A DNA stretch of 64,000 bases, from contig JACDOX010000154.1 of the NCBI GenBank assembly GCA_014549065.1, positions 888,032-952,031 on the forward strand, given 5' to 3'. The position numbers were made by a program, and so were the translations under genes. Shown here one piece after another: positions 23,937 to 35,583 of this stretch (positions are counted from its first letter, which is position 1; each line of letters starts with the position of its first letter). The DNA comes from Cardinalis cardinalis. Lineage: Eukaryota; Chordata; Aves; Passeriformes; Cardinalidae. The notes beneath the pieces were generated by a model. The model saw only the letters and a program-made list of their open reading frames with translations, searched no databases and was not told the origin of the DNA.

Positions 23937-25094
23937 CAGAAATGTTTATATTTCCCCAGAGGAAGGGGAAAAGAAAAAAAAAAAGTTACAATCTGGTAAA
24001 AAACATTTGCTAAATGAAGTTTGCAGTTCTATTGTGGTTTGTAAAGTCCAAGCTCTCCAAGGAATGCTTCAGCCTCTTCCAGCTGTTTGCTGCAGCAGAA
24101 ATGCCCAAAGCTTTTCCATGTTAAAGGGAAAATTAATTTAAATTTTGTGTGCAAGGATGGGGCATTGAGCCATTGCAAATCCCGTCAGCTCCAGAACAGG
24201 GCCTCGTGCAAAATTGTCTGAGGGATCCCAGCTGGCTGTAAAGTGCTTCAATACCATCGTTGGCATAGAAAAGGACATCACAAGGGATTGGACCTATCCC
24301 TAATTTGGTCAATACTGAGTTCAGCCACTTCTCAGACACCTGACAGGGTGAATTAACTCATCTTTTTTATCTACCACTACGATGATGAGCACAGTACAAA
24401 GAGATGGGGTCTGGAAGAGGATCTACTTGGAAAGACTTTTCTCCGTGTTGAGGCTTCCAGTGAAATGAGCAATGAGCTCAACATCTACTAAAAGAAAGAA
24501 AAAAAAAAGGGGAAATGGGGAAAATCTTTGAAATCTCAGACCCTTTTTTCTGGGTATAGAGGAGGTGGGGTAAGTGAGGACAAGATAAATAGACAGGGTA
24601 TAGGGAAGGTGGGGTAGGGAAGAAGATGAATGTACATCAATGTACATCTCTGTGGGCTCTGACCAGACTTTGGCAATGAATCCTGATTTTGCTGTGTTTC
24701 TCTCCAGGAAAATGGCGTGCAGCAGGTGAAAGGCATCCCAAAGTCACCCAGAGACGATGCCCAGCAGAGCCACAGATCACTCCAGCAGCAAACAGCATGG
24801 CTTAAAGGGTGGGAGCTAGAAGGTATCCCAAACAAAACAGCCTTCCCTTTCCCCAAACCACTTATCTATTGAGACCACAGGACATTAATGATCTACTAGC
24901 CCTCTAGAAACGAGGGCAGGTAATTGCAACATTACTCACAGGATTCAAGATCGAGTTTACCACATTTAGCTCAGAAGAAAAGCCGATTACGAGGGCTCAA
25001 CTCACTGGAGATACTGAAACATGTAATGAAAATATACTTTTAAAAAAGAAAGAAAAGAAGAAAGAAAGAAAAAGTCAGTTTGTAGTCAGAAGTT
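23931..25094 (-). other. RP1L1: Presumed RP1L1 3' UTR and downstream flank
   Basis: The stretch after the stop codon starts with a pyrimidine-rich tract on the coding strand (plus-strand purines at 25041-25075). I find no AATAAA on the minus strand closer than 23936-23931, about 1.16 kb after the stop. That hexamer is a candidate poly(A) signal. The sequence just downstream on the minus strand contains a GTGTG piece. Weaker variant hexamers could give a shorter UTR, so the end is uncertain. Confidence 0.4.
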
Positions 25095-26734
25095 CTAGAA
25101 GTCCAGGTCATCCTGGTCAATCTCATCAGAGTTTTCTTTCTTTTTAGCAGCCTGAACTTCCTCAGTGTTTTCAGCCTCCTTTGGATCTGCACCTTCAGCA
25201 TCTGGCTGCTCCTCATCTCCCACAGGATCAGAACCTGAAGATTCTTTGTCCTCTTCTTCCTCACTGTCAGGATACATCTGGGAGGGTTTGGAGCTCTCAT
25301 CACTTNGAACCTCTCCATTTGGGTGGTCGCTAGTGGGGTTATCATCACCTTTGCATTCCTCTTCAACTGCTTCCTCTTCAGCTATTCCTTCCTCTTCAAC
25401 TGCTCCTTCCTCTTCATCTACTCTTTCCTCTTCATCATCAGACCCCTTCTGGGATTGCTGTGAGAAGTTTCCGACAGAAGAATAACAAGAAAAGGCTGTG
25501 GATTTTTTCAGAGTCTCTAACCTTTTATTGGTTCTCTTGCCTTTGGTCCTTGAGGCTTTCTCAGAAACTTTGTTGTTGCCTTGGTCTTCATGTTTTTCAT
25601 GTGCACTGTCAGGGTCATCCCCGGTGGGTTCCTCACCATTCTCATCAGGATTCTCGCCTTTTTCACTGCTTTTCTCCTCAGCCTCATCTCCTGACTCTGG
25701 TTTTGCATCTTCTTCTGCCTCAGTTTGAGCCTGCTCAGCTTCTTCATTTCCTTCCACGGCATCTCCCTCAGGATTGTTGTCAGTTCCAGAGCCCTCAGCA
25801 TCCCCTCTGCATTCTGACGTCTCTGCCTCATCATCAGCCACAACTTCCTCATCCTCTGGCTCCTCTGTTTCTTCAGCTTCATTTTCACCTTCATCTTCAC
25901 CTTTGGACTTTTCTTCAGCTTCTTGCTCTTCATTTTGAGCTTCTTCTNCTTGTTCTTCCTCTTTTTCTTCCTCCTCCTCCTCCTTTGTTTCGTCCTCCTC
26001 TTTTTCTCTCTCTTCTTCTTCCTCATCTTTTTGGTTTTCTTCCTCTTCAGCTTCCTGCTCCTCTTTTGTTTGACCCTCATCTTCCTTTTCTTCCTCATCT
26101 TCCTTTGTTCCTTCTTCCTCTTCCTCCTTCTCTTCCTGCTCTTTTGTTTCTTCTTCCTCTTTTTGCTCTTCTTCCTCTTCTGCTTCCTCCTCTTTCACAT
26201 CCTCCTCCTCTTTGGCTTCTTCCTCCTCCTCCTTTCCTTCCTCCTCCTCTTNNNNNNNNNNNNNNNNNNNNNNNNNNNNNNNNNNNTCCTCCTCCTCTTT
26301 GGCTTCTTCCTCCTCCTCCTTTCCTTCCTCCTCCTCTTCTTTTGCTTCTTCTTCCTCCTCCTTCCCTTCTTCTTCCTCCTCCTCTTCTTTAGCTTCTTCC
26401 TCTTCCTCCTTTCCTTCCTCCTCCTCTTCTTTAGCTTCTTCCTCTTCCTCCTTCCCTTCCTCCTCATCTTTTGTTTCTTCCTCCTCCTCCTTCCCTTCCT
26501 CTTCTTCCTCCTCCTTTGCTTCCTCCTCCTCTTCTTTGGCTTCTTCCTCTTCCTCCTTTGCTTCTTCCTCCTCATCTTTTGCTTCTTCCTCCTCCTCCTT
26601 CCCTTCTTCTTCTTCCTGCTCCTCTTTTGCTTCTTCTTCCTCCTCTTTTTTTTCTTCCTCCTCTTCTTTAGCTTCTTCCTCTTCCTCCTTTTCTTCTTCC
26701 TCCTCTTCTTTAGCTTCTTCCTCTTCCTCCTTCC

Positions 26735-26766
<32 letters not shown>

Positions 26767-29700
26767 TTAGCTTCTTCCTCTCCCTCTTTGGCTTCTTCCT
26801 CTTCTTCTGCTTCTTCATCTCCCTCCTCTACTTCTTCTTCCTCCTCCTCTTCTGCCTTTTCTTTCGCTTCTTCTTCTTCCTCCTTCCCTTCCTCTTCCTC
26901 TTCTTTTGCTTCCTCCTCTTCCTCCTCTTCCTCCTTCCCTTCTTCCTCTTCTTCTTTTGCTTCCTCCTCCTTCTCTTTGGCTTCTTCATCTTCTTCCTTC
27001 CCTTCCTCCTCCTCCACTGTTGCTTCTTCTTCTTCCTCTTTCGCTTCCTCCTCCTCTTTTGTTTCTTCCTCTTCTTCCTTCCCTTCCTCCTCTTTCTCCT
27101 TCCCTTCTTCCTCCTCCTCCTCTTTGGCTTCCTCCTCTTCTTCTTTTGCTTCCTCCTCCTCCTCTTTGGTTTCTTCTTCCTCCTCTTTGGTTTCTCCCTC
27201 CTCCTCTTTGGCTTCCTCCTCCTCTTTTGCTTCTTCCTCTCCTTCCTTCCCTTCCTCTTCCTCTTTCCCTTCTTCTTCTTCCTTTCCTTCTTCATCTTCC
27301 TCCTTCCCTTCCTCCTCCTTTGTTTCTTCCTCCTCCTTCGCTCCCTCTCCTTCCGCTTCCTCCTCTTCCTCCTCATTTAGTTCCTCTTCCTCCTTACTTT
27401 CCTCTGCTTCTTCCTCTTTTACTTCCTCATCTTCTTCTTTAGTTTCACCCTCCTCCTCTTTTATTTCNTCCTCCTCCTCTTCAGCCTTAGCCATTTCTTC
27501 TTCCTCTTTCTCTTCCTCCTCTTTTGCTTCCTCTTCCTCTTCTTCTTCTTTTGTTTCTTCCCCTCCTTCTTCTGCTTCTTCTTTGGTTTCTTCAGTTTTG
27601 GCCTCATCCTCCACCTCAGTGTTTTGACTCTCTGCTACTTCAGGTTCTTCTCCATCTCCATTCAATGTTTCACCATCATCTTCATTTAATTCTGGCTCTT
27701 TTCCTTCATCATCCTCTGCTTCTGTTTCACCTGCCTGAGGTTGCTCCTCGTCCTCCTCCTCATTTTCTGCCCCTTCCTCCACAGAACCATTGGGAAGTGC
27801 TTTGGTGTCCTGGGCTGCTTCTGCGACGATGGCTTCCTCATTGCCATCCTTCTTCAGCCTCAGGATTTTCTGCAAATCAAAAGCTTTCATGACTGGGGCA
27901 TTGGTGGCCACCACAGGGGCTCTGGCAGGCCTGGAAGCCAGTTTTTTCCTCACACAGGAGTCACATGGACAGTATTCCTCCTCACTGGATTGTTTGCTCA
28001 TGCTGTCCTCCAAAGCTGCACTGAGGTTAAAGTCATTATCTGCATCAAATGATAAGTCTGATGTCTCCTCCAGCCTCATCTGGGCNCCATTCTTGTCCCC
28101 AAAGAGGGACTTTTTATGCATTGTTTGCAGTCTCCATCTCCTCTGCTCGGTTTGGAGTTTGGACTCATGTGTGGGTGGCCCCTCTGGAGGTCTCGGCATC
28201 CTCCTTCCAGCCCTGCTTTTGATCTTCCTCAACTCCTTCTCTATGCTCTTTTGTATCCTTTTACTCACTTCCTCCTTCAGCTCCAGTATCATTGCATCCA
28301 TCTGCTGGTTGTCCTGCAGGTTCCACCTGACTTTAAACTCGTTCATGGCATTGACATAGTGAGCCATGAACTCCTTCTCGATTTTCTTGAGTAGTCTCAG
28401 GACCCAGGTTGGGTCTGGATCCACGGACTTTTGCTGGACAAGGGATGTGCCCATGCTGGTGGATGTATCAACTTTGGGCTCGGGGTCATTTGGTGACTCT
28501 TCTTGGGGCTGCTCTTGCAATTCCTCTTTCAGCTCCGTCCCGACATTGGCATCACCGACATTGGCATCACCGACATTGGCATCACCAGTGGACTCTGGCT
28601 GGTCAGCTTCCTCTTCAGGGTTTTCTTGTGGGACTTCATCATTCACAGCTTCAGCTTCCTCTTGTTCTCCAGTTTCAGCTAATTTGTTTTCTTCTTCGTT
28701 TTCCTTTTCTCCCCCTTCCTCCTGACCATGCTCACAGTTACTGCCCTGATCCTCCTTATTCTCTTCTTCCTCCTGGTTTACAGACTCCTCTCTAGCAGAC
28801 TCTGCCTTTTCCTCACCTTTTGCCTCTGAGCAGGCTGTGGAAGAGCCGGATGGCTGCTCTTCCTCTTTACTTTGCTCCTCAACCTCAGTCACTTCTGTGC
28901 CAGTCTCTGACTTTTCCATTTGCTCAGCTGATTTGCATTCCAGGGTTTTCTGTGGCACCAACGTGGCACCAGCTGTGCACTCTTCTCCTGAGCCACCAGA
29001 GCAGCTGCAAACATCAACTCCAGAGGAGGACATGGGAGTGAAGGCGTGATCCATGGATTTTGGGGCTTTAGACCCAGACACTGGCTTTGCCACCTTGCTT
29101 TCCTCTTGGTCTGAACTTGGGCCGCTCCTTTCAGCAGTGCACCCAAACCACAGGGCTTGAAAAATATTCAGCAGCTCTGTGTACCTTGACTTATTCAAAT
29201 GTTTTGAGTTTTCTGATGGATCCTCTGACTCTTCATCAAGGAGTTGGAGGCTGGCAAGACAAGTAATCAAAATGTTGGCGGAGTTACTCAGTTTCCTCCC
29301 CATTGTGGGGGACACTTCAGGCAAACTGTTTGATCGGTCAAATTTGGTCTCGTGCTTTGAACTGAGCAAGGCCTTCATGATCTGGACAGATGTTTGGACA
29401 GAGGTTGGAAGGTCTCTCTTGTTGTTATTTTGGCTGGATGTAACTGACTTGTTGCATTCTGCCTGCTCAGCTTTGGCAGCTTCAGGTGGAACCTCAGAGA
29501 TTTCTTCCTGGTTCACGCATTCTTCAGCCTCTTCAACTGCAGCTGTGTCTTCTGCTTTCTCTTCTTCCACTTCATCCTTTTCTTCATCCTTTGCTTCATC
29601 CTTTTCTTCATCCTTTGCTTCATCCTTTTCAGCCTCCTCCTCCTCCTCATTCTTTTCCTCAACTTTTTCCTCCTCTGGGGCTTCCTCAGCATTTGTGCAG

Positions 29701-32371
29701 TGTGACACCTCAGTGGTTGACTCTGCATATTCCTCTTCTCTATCATCCTCCATTTCATATTTCATGAGCAATGTTTCCGAAGGGATTTTCCTAAGCCACT
29801 CTTGCACAACTTCTTCTGGAGATGCATTTGGTAGAGCTGATGGCATTAAATCACCTCCTTCCTCCTGAACACCAGCGTCTTCTACCTCTTCCTCTGGTTT
29901 TTTGTTGCAAGAATCATCAATCTCTTTATTATTCTGACCATTTCCTTCAGTTGCAGCGGATTTAGAGCCGTAGGAAGTTGCTTTGGAGGAATCCACAATT
30001 TCTTTCTGCTCTCTCCCTGCGGTCAGCACAGACTCGGTGCCGATGCTGCTGATGGAGGAGTTCTTCAACATGGTTGCACGCATATTTTTTCTCTTTGGCT
30101 TCCCTTTTGGTGGGACAGGGCATTGCAGACTGCACACTGACATAGTGTCTGANACCGATGCCCGGCTGGAGTTTGACACTTTCACACGAAGGTTATTCCT
30201 ATTTGTCTGTCTTGATTTTGAAGACAGAGATATGTTTGAGTGTGAACACCTATCATCTGTTTCCTGGGATATCTGNGTCAACACGCATTTATCTTTTATT
30301 TCTGACTTTGAAGAGATTCTTGAGGAGCTNCTTGTGGGTTTGCCATTCCTAACCCCATCCTCACTTGGGTGGTCAACTTTTGAACATACACTCCCACTCA
30401 TGCTTCCCTGTTTTGAAGAAGAGGGTTCAGAACTAATCCTGGCATGACCCTTTCCAGATTTTCCATTAGGACTTGAAACACTTGAGCAGAGGGATGATGG
30501 CTTGCTGTTTTCTTCTTTATGGCTTCTCTTCTTTGAGCTTTTTGAACATTCACTGTAGCCATTGGCAGTACTTTTTGAGCTCTCTTCCTCAGCAGGACCT
30601 GCAGCTGCCTCTGGTTCACTGGTAGATGAAATGTTTGAATGATGAGATCCTGACTTATGAGACATGGTGTCTCCAGCAGATTTTTTCTTGATTCCACATG
30701 AGCTTTTGGAGTAAATTGATGCCCCGCTGCCTGATCTTGCATCATCTGCATGTAGGGAATTCTTTTTATTCAGAGTGGATTCAAGTGAAGACACAGATAT
30801 TTCAGACTGTGCGTCCAAATGAACATGNCTGCGTTTGCTCTTTTTGGACCCTCTGGAAGAGCAAGAGACACTGCATGGAACGTTCTCTTCACTGTCACTT
30901 TTCTTGCTGCTCCTGTCACTAGCCTTGGAACGGTGGGTTCCCTGCGTAGAGCATCGTTCTCCTTCACTGCTCTCACCCCTGATTGATTGGCTTGGCTTTG
31001 TTTTTGCTGACACTGAGCTGACTTCATTGACTTCACTTTCTTCCTGCTCTGCTTCCACCTCTTCAGCCTCCTTCTTGGGGCAGGACTCACTGGAGAAAGA
31101 GGACACCACTGGGTTGTCATCNGAGGTGCCACTCTGCTCAGCCTTTTCTTTTGGTGTGGTGCAGTTACTGGACTTGCTGTGCATGCTGTTGGCAGGGGTG
31201 GAGCACTGGCTGTTGTCTCCCTGGTTTGCCTTCTGAAGGCTTGAGGAGGACATGCTCCTGCCCACGCTGCTCACTTCCTCACACACGTTCTTCTTGCTCT
31301 GCCTGGACTGCAGGGATGACCTGGACATGACACTCCCAACTCTGCTGCTTTCAACCTCTTCTGGGTCATCCTTCAAGCACTTCACAGAGGAAGCTTCAAA
31401 ACAATTTGCATCCTCATTCTGTGAAATTATTTTGGTGATCTCCTGGTCTTCAGGGCTGTCTTGAGTATCCAGGTTGTTTTCACAGCTTGAATGTGACATC
31501 AAGCCCAAGGATGAAGGCCTCTGGCTGTTTCCTGTGCTTGTCCTGGTGTATTCCTGCTGTTCTTCCCCATTGGAAGCACCGGTGGATAAATCACTTCTGC
31601 ACACACACTTTTTAACAGATCGATACGCCACTCTGTTCTTTATAGTCTCTGAGTAGGATGAGGATTCTCGCACAATGTGCTCAGAGAATTCCTCACTGGA
31701 TGTGGTGTGGATGCTATCCACAGATGTCATTTTTTTGTGGACGACTCTTCTGCGGGAAGATGTGCTGGAGCACGATGACCGCGTGTGCCAGGTGCTTCGC
31801 ACACCGGGCTCTTCCCTCTGGGACATGTGCATGGGGTTCTTCCAAATGTCGTAGTCCTGGTGTTTCTTTCCACAGCTGTGACAGTGGGCCTCGTCATATT
31901 CTGATTCCTCAAGTTTGGACATATAGGAATCGATATCACAGGGATATAAAGAATCATCTGCCTCCGAGCTGGCTTCTGGGTTCATTTTCTGTAGGGGATC
32001 TGCTCTGCTGTCCTCCTCCANTCCCGACTCCTCACAAGGCAGCTGGTTCATCAGGTTGGACTTTTTGATCTGGGTGGACCACTGCAAAGTCTCATCGTTG
32101 AGCAAGCGGAAGCGAACCTTCATCTCCACGGACAAGCTCCCATCCTTGTTCACATGGACCCGCTTCTCGATATCATCGTTGACCAAGGACTGGACCAGGT
32201 CCCCAGCTTTTGCGTGAGAGCAGCCATTGGAGAAGGGCCCCCCGTTGTCTGGAGAGGCCGCCAGGCCATTGGGGTATGACTTTTCTGATGACAAGGAAAA
32301 TCTCATCGACCTGTTGCTGGATGCTGACCGTGGATGGATAACACTTTTTTTGGCTTTCAGTCCGAAGTTCA
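25095..32371 (-). CDS. RP1L1: RP1L1 terminal giant exon (exon 4): Ser-rich region, conserved blocks, Glu/Lys-rich expansion, C-terminus
   Basis: One exon of 7277 bp encodes residues 270-2694 and ends at TAG (25097-25095). The acceptor TTCACTCCAG ends at 32372. Conserved RP1L1 blocks in order: KSVIHPRS just after the junction; DGSLSVEMKVRF (about 346-357); the YDIWKNPMHMSQ block (about 440-455); a Ser-rich stretch (about 480-1010); SPEEVVQEWL (about 1120); ITCLASLQLL (about 1305-1314); SSSGVD (about 1384-1389); a basic helical block starting WVLRLLKKIEKEFM at 1592; and CPCDSC (1737-1742) followed by VRKK. From about 1800 to 2440 the chain is almost only Glu with regularly spaced Lys and Ala/Gly. 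The last 250 residues are acidic and mixed. Carrying over 90 percent of the protein in one exon is normal for RP1L1. The human protein is about 2400 residues with its own Glu-rich repeats, so this one is longer in the same place. A 35-N gap at 26252-26286 sits in the repeat; the frame is the same on both sides, but the true length is unknown. Confidence 0.96.
25930..27760. repeat. Polypurine/polypyrimidine low-complexity tract coding for Glu/Lys-rich RP1L1 region
   Basis: For about 1.8 kb the plus strand is almost all C and T in triplets such as TCC, TTC and CTC, broken mainly by GCT, TTT and TTG. The coding strand is GAG/GAA with AAG/AAA and GCT/GGA. The protein pattern is a run of four to six Glu, then Ala-Lys or Gly-Lys, giving a loose period of seven to eight residues. 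Both flanks of the 26252-26286 gap carry the same repeat sequence, which suggests recent unit duplication. Confidence 0.9.
28541..28585 (-). repeat. 15-bp unit repeated three times in RP1L1 exon 4
   Basis: Three perfect 15-bp copies encode GDANV three times. Perfect DNA identity, not only protein identity, points to recent slippage. Confidence 0.9.
29581..29628 (-). repeat. 24-bp tandem repeat in RP1L1 exon 4
   Basis: Two identical 24-bp units, with a partial third, encode the alternating KDEAKDEE pattern. This is a second, separate acidic slippage site about 2 kb upstream of the main Glu-rich tract in the coding direction. Confidence 0.85.
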
Positions 32372-34270
32372 CTGGAGTGAAGAAAAGAAAGATGGAGAAA
32401 GATGTTAACTCACATAAAGATGACAGAAAATATGTAAGCCAAACCCTCAAACTAGTGAATCCTTATGTTATTCCATTAAAGCCAAGCCTATGTCAATTTG
32501 CATAGTTTGAAAATTTCTCTTTGACTAAGTCATGTCCATTANTCATAGAATAGTTAAGGTTGCAGGGGACCTCTGGAGATAATCTAGTCCAACTTCCTTG
32601 TTTAATTTTAAGTTTTGAATTAATAATCTGTAATAAAATCTTCTACACCTTAACTTTATTTAAAAAAATAAATTGAAACACAAACTCTTTATTTTATTTA
32701 GTGCATGCCAGGAAATAAAATTGATAAAAATCAAAAATATATATACATGTGGAGCAATTTAGTCTCTGAGTTTGGACATTTTTTCACGTTGCAAATATTC
32801 CTGTGAAAGTTTTCATTCTTCTTATTCAACCAGGGAAAAACATATGGAGAAGTGACCCTCTTCCTTAGCTGGTCCCACATTTATTGTGTAACATCCATTT
32901 CTCCACTTATATTCCAGGAAATGTGTGGCCATGTACACCAGAGCAACACTCCATCCCTGCAGGGGTGTGCCACTAAGAATAATTAGAATTCTTATTAAAA
33001 TATAAAGAGCAATCGGAAAAGGAATTGTAATCTGGTGATAATTACAAAGAGAAATAGTGGGAGTTGTAGAAGAAATCAGTGAGAATAAGGGAATTTAGGA
33101 ATTGGAATTGGAAGAACATCTTTATGGTCCGTGCAGTGATCTGCATAGGTTTGTGTAGGCCCCTTCATTTCAAGCAGAATATGTTGCTATCAGACTGTCT
33201 TGCAAGACATTCATCTGTCTTATTTCAAACATATGTTTGTCCAAAATTTCCTTGTGTATTTATCCAGACAATCCTGTGCCTCCATGGGCATATGGATATG
33301 CAGCTGATTGGGGAGCATTTTAGGAAGGAAGTGCAGAACAGGAGCACATCCAAATCACATTAAATAGCTCTTCCCTGACNATCCTAATGATTGAAATGAC
33401 GGATTTGCTCTGTCTCTTGATGGGCAAAGCTCCAGATTATTTCCATGTTTCCCTCCAAGTTTTTGTGTCTTGGATAGTGAGCATAGGATGCCTCTGTCCT
33501 TGAGTTTCTACAATTTGTTGGCAACACACAAATGAATCTTTCCAAGCTCCTGGTATTGACAATGGAGAGAAACAAACACACCTCCAGGGCACATTTAATT
33601 TCATCCCACAGTAAATCCTTAATACAGGTGAGATTAATTGCCATTTGAAATTGGGAAGTTTCTTTTCCCAGGCTACTGAGGGTGGCTGGTTTAATTACCT
33701 GAGACCTTAGATAACTCATGATGGGGTGCCAAAAAAATATAATCCTGAATAATCCATAACATACTCCTTCCTGAATATAATCTTGCCATAAAAACACACT
33801 TTGTATGCAAAAGGCCAGCTGTAACCTGCAGGAGAAACTGAGTCTTCTGCTGGCAGAACCTGGGCATCCTCTGGTCCTGGTGCAGGAAAATGCAGGAGGG
33901 AAGGCATGATAGCACAGACAACGATGGGATAGAGGATTCGTGGGAAATCTCCAGAGTCTGGGTGGACAGACACAGGAAAGGAGGGAGTTCTGGAAGGAAA
34001 AGGAGACCCAGAGATATGAAAGAGGAAGGGAAGTCAGCCAGACATGGGGAGCATGTAAAAGAAAGACAAGGGGGTGTAGGGAGGAAATCCTAGAAGGAAA
34101 CCAGAGAAAAAGAAGGGGAGGATGGAAAGGCCTGGGAGGCAGGGAGAGGGAAGTGCATTTTCCACACAAAATCCGTACGTTGGTGCAGCACAATAGGGAC
34201 CTGCAATCCCCAGGCTGTGGGACACGGCCCTGGGTACGACCGCGCGACACAGCCCTGAGGTTTTTCTTAC
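32372..34270 (-). other. RP1L1: RP1L1 intron 3
   Basis: This 1.9-kb intron is bounded by GTAAGA and CCAG. It contains a short CR1 tail fragment near 32541-32605 and otherwise AT-rich unique sequence. An open frame at 33384-34505 is exon 3 read through into this intron and is not a separate gene. Confidence 0.9.
32541..32605 (-). mobile_element. CR1 LINE 3' fragment, short
   Basis: TCATAGAATAGTTAAGG and CCTCTGGAGATAATCTAGTC match a reversed CR1 end in RP1L1 intron 3. Confidence 0.7.
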
Positions 34271-34439
34271 TTTCATTGTTCTCGTTGACATTGTTGCCAT
34301 TGTTGGAGCGGGGAGGCAAGTTGGGCAGCTTCTCCACCGAGTGTTTCCTCAAATTCTCCATGGACACAGGTTTGAAGGGCTCCCGGCCGACGCACACCAG
34401 CACGTTGGGGCAGTGGAGCAGGGCCTGCATGCTGTCGAT
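34271..34439 (-). CDS. RP1L1: RP1L1 second coding exon (exon 3): end of DCX2
   Basis: This 169-bp exon encodes residues 214-269 and the first base of codon 270. It completes the second doublecortin domain with IDSMQALLHCPNVLVCVG and then GREPFKP, the usual end of DCX2 in the RP1/RP1L1 family. The acceptor is TTTGCAG ending at 34440 and the donor is GTAAGA at 34270-34265. Phase 0 at entry matches the previous exon. Phase 1 at exit matches the next exon, where A plus TG makes Met270. The open frame continues past both ends into intron, so the splice sites, not stop codons, set the limits. Between exons 2 and 3 lies a 15.3-kb intron. Confidence 0.95.
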
Positions 34440-34593
34440 CTGCAAAGGGAGCAGCAAGGGGAGCACCATGAGCCAAGAATTTGGTTCTTCCAGCCCTGCA
34501 ATCAACTGACAATGTATTGTTACCTAAATAAAAGANTATGTGGATAACAGTCTCAAGCACGCAATGTTGTTTTTTGGGCTTTCCTGTGCAGGA

Positions 34594-34660
34594 CCAAGTG
34601 TTGGACTTGAGGGCCCTTGTAGGTCTTTTCCAACTTAGGATATTCTGTGATTCAATGAAA
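34594..34660 (+). mobile_element. CR1 LINE 3' fragment, short
   Basis: The forward CR1 end TTGGACTTGAGGGCCCTTGT, then CTTTTCCAACTTAGG and octamers, in RP1L1 intron 2 about 155 bases upstream (in gene direction) of exon 3. Confidence 0.72.
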
Positions 34661-35274
34661 ATAAACATGGTTCTGGAGAACTTTGGGGTCTACCAGAGCC
34701 TGTTGGAGAATTCTTCAATTGAAAGAGAAGCTCTGCTATGTTTTTGATTAGGTTTCCTAAGATAGGGAAGGTCTTGGAGAGATTGCAGGGAAGGTCTTGG
34801 AGAGATTGCAAAAGGGAGAATATATCTCATTTATTATGTATTATACAAGATTTCATACATTCTGGAAAAACTTTGGGCATATTTCATGTGGTAGTGAGGA
34901 AGAGGGTTAAACTGGAGGTGTTTCAGTTTGTTTTACAGAGAATTATAACTTTTAAATTCTTCTAATTCCTGTANGATGCAGCTTTTATTACCTGAAAAAT
35001 GCTGCATTTCATTTTGTCCCTTAGTTGATCCTTTTCAGGAAGAGGGACAAGAATTGTGACTTCCCTTAATATTCCCTCAAANACTGCTTCAGGTATAACC
35101 CCAAGTACTGTCTCAGAGCTGGCTAATGAGGGACATTGTCCCCAGCCTGGGAAGTGCCTGTGAAGGAATCTTTGTTCCTCCACGAGAACTCAGGTTTGCA
35201 CCCTTGGTCCTCACCACATGATCTGTTCCTGGATCACACACCAAGTCCTTCACAAGTCACTTCTCATGGAACTG

Positions 35275-35400
35275 TGNAATCCTAGAAATNGTTTGAGTTG
35301 GAAGGGACTTTTTAAAATGCCATCCAGTTCAAACCCCTACAATGAGCAGGGACATCTTCAGCTGAATCAAGTTTCTCAGATTCCCCTCCAGCTTTTACCC
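35275..35400 (-). mobile_element. CR1 LINE 3' fragment
   Basis: A reverse CR1 end: GTTTGAGTTGGAAGGGAC, then CCATCCAGTTCAAACCCC and GAGCAGGGACATCTTC. Confidence 0.78.
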
Positions 35401-35583
35401 AAATACATTTGTCTCCTTCAAAGAGCAGGAATCAGTCCTGTGGGAAGCATTGGGCAGACAGATCCTGGAGCCATCTTCCATCTTGTTTCTGTAACCTCCC
35501 ATTTGAAAGACAGAAGTTGAGCTCTCAGGTAAAATACTTGATGTCCTTCAAAAGAAGGAGAAGTCTCTCTTGCTGTCTGAGAG

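Noticed and set aside
26195..27376. Minus-strand Lys/Arg-rich open frames inside RP1L1
   Set aside because: The shifted frame of the purine tract (AAG, AGG and AGA codons). The Glu frame is the one that joins conserved RP1L1 blocks on both sides.
25923..27380. 485-codon plus-strand open frame rich in Leu and Phe
   Set aside because: It is the antisense reading of the CTC/TTC repeat that codes for the RP1L1 Glu-rich region. Stops are absent because of composition, and it has no other protein feature.
26212..27627. 471-codon plus-strand open frame, almost all Ser
   Set aside because: Another frame of the same polypyrimidine tract (TCC/TCT codons). It has no start context, domain or upstream exon.
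33384..34505. 373-codon minus-strand open frame as a single gene
   Set aside because: Only 34439-34271 is coding (RP1L1 exon 3). The rest is intron read-through beyond good splice sites.
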